Assembly (NCBI GenBank): GCA_954871525.1
Contig: OX940870.1
Span: forward strand, 29,378,555 to 29,442,554
Source of the DNA: Parietaria judaica
Lineage: Eukaryota > Streptophyta > Magnoliopsida > Rosales > Urticaceae
Direction of reading: 5' to 3'
DNA length: 64,000 nucleotides
Part shown: in pieces, positions 60,491 to 64,000 of the stretch
How the letters are laid out: each line of letters starts with the position of its first letter
Numbering within the stretch: position 1 is the first letter of the stretch
Notes under the pieces: model-generated
Databases searched by the model: none
What the model saw: only the letters and a program-made list of their open reading frames with translations
Told to the model about the DNA's origin: nothing
Translations under genes and position numbers: made by a program

Positions 60491-60810
60491 GTGATATTAT
60501 TGGCATCCGTGGTCACAGTTTTGGGCTTGATCCAACTGCCCTACACAAACATCAATGGCAACCCAGTTCCCAAACTCATATTTAAGGACAGCCCTTGCTT
60601 CTTCCATGGCTTCTTCTTGTCGCTCAACTTCTCCTTCTTCGGCTCCTTCATCACCATCCACACGTGCCAAACGCCCCCAGACTCGCCAAGTGCTGTCTTT
60701 TCTTCTCGGTGGCGTCTGCCACCGCAGGACTTGCCGTTTTGGGGTGGCTTTTGGAGCTTCCCTTGATTCAAATAGGAACCGATGTGTTGGTGCGTTCAAC
60801 TGGTATCTAG
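60491..60810 (+). pseudogene. Frameshifted membrane-protein fragment
   Basis: One frame reads KDSPCFFHGFFLSLNFSFFG and FITIH to about 60670. A different frame then continues RLAKCCLFFSVASATAGLAV to a stop at 60810. Together they look like two hydrophobic segments around a short polar loop, typical of a small plant membrane protein, split by a frame change. No start context or name. It could alternatively be an unrecognised splice. Confidence 0.35.
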
Positions 60811-60865
60811 CTTGCTTTTGTCTATCTTTGTCGCGTGTATTTGTTCTTGTGAAGTATCTGAATTT

Positions 60866-60905
<40 letters not shown>

Positions 60906-61058
60906 TATTTGTTCATTGTATTATTTTCATTTTTTCTAAAGATGTACTATATATATCTCAAGTAAAACTTTCACATTTTACACATTACCACTCAGCAAGG
61001 AGCGATAACAATGATATATAAAATGCCATTAATTAAGAACACGAAATACTATATACAC

Positions 61059-61097
<39 letters not shown>

Positions 61098-61364
61098 TGC
61101 GTAGTCAAGAACCACTGATAAAGTGATAAGGTCAATGAGCTGAATTGTGCCGCGAGTCCATCGTAGCTATGTTCCTCAAGCGTTCTTCTCTGTCAGCGCT
61201 CAATTACTCTTACAATGGTCCTCAATTTTTATTGTACAGCGGTACCCATACATCTATATAAATTATTTATCGTACATCAGATCAGATTTATACATATATA
61301 TATATATATATTAATATAAATATACACACACAACACATTGATTACGTTTAGGAACCAGGTGGTC

Positions 61365-61739
61365 TCATACCATGTCCAAGATTCCAACTGCCGGTTGCTG
61401 ATCATTGTTTGGAATTTTGGATTGAGAGGGTCGTTTTCCCCGCGGAAGAAGGCCGCTCAAAAGAGCAGTGAATCCGATCAATATGGCTATGATGATCAAC
61501 TCTCCACACAACGATTGTGATGCCGGGTTTCGGTATGACACCACGCCCCCTCGGAAGACCCTGTTTTCCTTCTCATTTGGAACCAATCCCGTCACTGGAT
61601 TCACCTTCTCGACGTCTCTGCCAACAACTTCAACCACCAGATGACGCACCTTTTCTTCCTCTCCGACCTTATTGGCCATCTCCTCCGCTCTCGGGACCAT
61701 TTGATCTATGGTCGGATTCATTTGCGTCGAGTGCACCAT
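61365..61739 (-). CDS. Uncharacterised membrane protein, paralog 2 (shortened)
   Basis: 124 codons, starting MVHST like the copy at 53665 and alignable with it: an acidic N-terminal half, then SLCGELIIIAILIGFTALLS as the single clear hydrophobic segment, then a basic tail ending AVGILDMV. Relative to paralog 1 it lacks about 17 residues before the membrane part and roughly 50 residues covering other hydrophobic segments. The two losses keep the frame open. Function unknown. Confidence 0.5.
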   Translation of the reverse strand: MVHSTQMNPTIDQMVPRAEEMANKVGEEEKVRHLVVEVVGRDVEKVNPVTGLVPNEKENRVFRGGVVSYRNPASQSLCGELIIIAILIGFTALLSGLLPRGKRPSQSKIPNNDQQPAVGILDMV

Positions 61740-61749
61740 AGAAGGGACG

Positions 61750-61893
61750 TTATGGAGGGGGCGGTGGAGGGGACATGAGCTGGCTCTGGATCACGGCAGT
61801 GCGGGGATGGTCAACGTGGTAAGGGTGAGGTAGCTGAATCGGGTCGTGGACACGGATACGGTTTGCTACGGGAGTCTTCGTACCCATGGCCAT
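61750..61893 (-). CDS. Conserved 47-residue upstream ORF, copy 2
   Basis: Starts MAMGTKTPVANRIRVHDPIQ and ends with a Pro run and TAA 10 bases before the downstream ATG. The internal Met at 61887 aligns with the start of the copy at 53811. The spacer to the next ORF differs by two bases between copies, so the two ORFs are not held in one frame. Confidence 0.5.
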   Translation of the reverse strand: MAMGTKTPVANRIRVHDPIQLPHPYHVDHPRTAVIQSQLMSPPPPPP

Positions 61894-62944
61894 GGACTTA
61901 TATGATCATGCGATGGAGAGGTGAAGTTAAGCTGTCGCCAACTTTCATTCTTCTTGTTGTGTTTAGAGGGTGTTGGTTTTCAAGGTTTCTGCTGATCGTA
62001 GATGGATTTGAGAAGGCTCAACAAGGCGAAATGTCTAATTTTTCGAGAGAGAACTGGATTAGGGTTTCGCTCAGCTAGTATGAATGTACTAGCTGACGAT
62101 TTAGAAAGCTAATCGGATAAGAACGCCATGTCCTAATGACCTGAGATGCTTAATAACCAGAAATTTTTTAATCTCCTTCCTCTTTTGAGTAAATTTCCGA
62201 GAACCTTCTTGGTCCAATTAGTACATATATTGTTAATTATTCCTTAAAACTTGCTAAACAGTGTCACTTATTTGAAGATTTTATAGATATTATGGCTTTA
62301 GCTCTAGTCATCTCCTCGTAGATGTGAAAATAACTGGTTCTACACTATATAGAAAACATTATCATCAAATCAAATTGGGTTAAATAAACAAGAAACTTAC
62401 TAATAGAAATTTATAAATCATCTATCGTAAAAAGTCAATAGATAATGTGATATCACGCATGATGTTAGCTCATGCCAATTTTGGTTTCGTTTTTTTATAT
62501 CATAACTCATAAGTTGGGCCTTCTGATTGCCTTTCTGTATATTTAGAAATACACTATATTATATAAACCCCCATAAGTTTTGATTAATTATGATTAATTA
62601 AGCACTATATTGTATTAAGTATGTAATTGCCGACGTATGTACTTAATTGTAATACGATCGATGACATTGTCGAGAAAGTGTATCTCACCAATACTGCTGG
62701 GTCCGTCATCTACAACGGCGAGAACGCTTAGTGCATCATTGATACCACCGAGTACATCATTTACACTGTCGAGAATACCGATTGCGTTGCCTGTAACACC
62801 GAGTACATCACCGACATCAACGAAAACGTTGAGTACTTCACCAATATTACTGAGTATACATCACCGCCATTGTAGGGTAGTTATGTCACAATTATCTCTA
62901 AATTAAATATTAAAAGTAATTTTTTTATTTAATAATATATAATA
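61894..62944. other. Intergenic with a repeat-encoded fragment
   Basis: 62658-62876 (+) reads a repetitive frame with one internal TAG: DIVEKVYLTNTAGSVIYNGE, then EYIIYTVENTDC, EYITDINENVEYF and TEY. It looks like a decayed gene or element made of short repeats. The rest is AT-rich spacer. Confidence 0.4.
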
Positions 62945-64000
62945 GGGTAAATGAGGCAAATGCCCATTTGTGGCTTAAGGTTTAAAAAAAATGCCCATTT
63001 CTAATTATGGTAATTATAACCACCAACAAATTGAAATATTGACTAATTTGCCCTTTAACTTTTTAATTCACATTATTAATTCGTTTTTTATTAATTAAAA
63101 TGAAAATATATATTTTCCTTAAATGTAGCAAATTAAATAAATTAACATTAAAGCCTTCCTATTTTAACGATTTCACAAAACTTTTTTGAATTAATCCTCC
63201 ATATTTTAAAGATTAAAAACAAAATATGATTTTTGAATTTTTGGTCCCTAACAATCAATATCATTTGAAACTGTATATGAGAAATGCCGAACAAACATTA
63301 TTCACAATTTGAAACTGTAAATAAAATTACGAAAAATTGTATATGTATATACAATATGAACTGTAAATAAAATTACTAAAAATTACGAAATTTACGAAAT
63401 CATGTCAAACTGTAAATGTAAATGATGTCAAATTGTAAATGAACTTACCAAAAACTGTAAATATATATATACTAATATTAATATCAAATATATATACCAA
63501 TACAAATACTACAAAACTGTAAATATATATACCAATACCACTACCAAAAACTGTAAATATATATATACTAATATTAATACCAAATATACATACCAATAAA
63601 AAAAACCAAATTTAAACTGTAAATATATATTTTTAATACCAAATATATATTCATTTAAACCGTAAATATATGAACCTGTTAGAACTGTAAATATATTTAC
63701 AAAATTTCAATAACGTACGTTCACCGTCAAGGATGTGGGAGCGGAGCTCGGAGCGGGATCTAGTCGCCGTGGGAGAGTGGGTCGACCTCGTCGAGGATGT
63801 GGTGCGGTCGACAAAGACGGAGGACGAGGACGACCGCGACGGAGGCCATGGTCACCTCCTCAGCCGCCGCGCCCACGGAAAAGAAGTTGATGTAGGCGTA
63901 GCGGAGCGATTTCCCGGTGACAGCGTCCTGGCAAACGCGAATGGAGGCGACGGAGCCGATGAAGCGGAATGCAGCGTACAAGTCTTCTTCGGTCGCTTCG
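62945..64000. mobile_element. Pack-type element, copy 2, cut by the window end
   Basis: Its left terminus GGGTAAATGAGGCAAATGCC and about 70 following bases match copy 1 at 39914 closely. The AT-rich interior has many AACTGTAAATATATAT phrases, then an abrupt GC-rich insert from about 63725. The right terminus is outside the window. Confidence 0.6.
63883..64000 (-). pseudogene. Captured fragment of a poly(A)-binding-protein RRM1
   Basis: Minus-strand reading from the window edge gives [20 protein letters not shown], then [18 protein letters not shown]. It matches the end of PABP RRM1, where family members have a VRVCRD block and SLGYAYVNF at RNP-1. After YINF the similarity stops and element sequence follows, ending at a stop at 63760. 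Interpretation: a host exon piece carried by the Pack-type element; not a working gene. Confidence 0.6.

Noticed and set aside
1..64000. CRISPR arrays, bacterial operons, phage or organellar DNA insertions
   Set aside because: Looked for and not seen; the gene structure and spacer content are entirely plant nuclear.

Overview
The window is nuclear DNA from a flowering plant, most likely a eudicot; the species is not identified. Evidence: GT-AG introns of plant size, AT-rich spacers with many miniature transposons, and plant-specific gene families (phage-type organelle RNA polymerase, PUB42-type U-box ligase, bHLH49-type factor, WIT nuclear-envelope protein, defensin-like peptides). No bacterial, viral or organellar genome features were seen.

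Layout. 1-6556 (+): the 3' part (19 exons) of an RPOT gene whose first ~170-190 codons lie upstream of the window. 10338-14005 (+): a four-exon U-box/ARM E3 ligase. 14.3-15.1 kb: an LTR-like relic with a palindromic tandem repeat. 16004-18184 (+): a six-exon gene joining SAM-like repeats to a peroxiredoxin-like-2 domain. 19.6-21.6 kb: decayed DNA transposons and tiny poly(A)/poly(T) insertions flanked by direct repeats. 22964-25386 (-): an eight-exon bHLH gene with a long CT-rich leader. 25.9-41.5 kb: gene desert with MITEs, a hAT element with perfect 8-bp target duplications, and a Pack-type element. 41911-44415 (+): WIT-like tail-anchored coiled-coil gene. 44.9-48.6 kb: Mutator-like and hAT miniature elements. 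49.3 and 52.2 kb (+): two defensin-like peptide genes with a fold-back element between them. 53.1-53.8 and 61.4-61.9 kb (-): two paralogous loci, each with a conserved 45-47-codon upstream ORF followed by a separate membrane-protein ORF. Between them sits a complete, very young non-autonomous Copia retrotransposon (54277-58903) with 797-bp LTRs that match throughout and only a gag ORF. 62.9 kb to the end: a second copy of the Pack-type family, carrying a fragment of a poly(A)-binding-protein RRM.

The host genes look functionally independent: organelle transcription, protein turnover, redox, transcription, nuclear-envelope anchoring and secreted peptides. The most unusual content is the dual-ORF paralog pair, the gag-only Sirevirus-like element with its array of polypurine tracts, the Pack-type family, and an in-frame intron in the U-box gene that would encode a hydrophobic segment. 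All intron boundaries were inferred by eye from GT-AG sites, phase and remembered family sequences; none has transcript support here.
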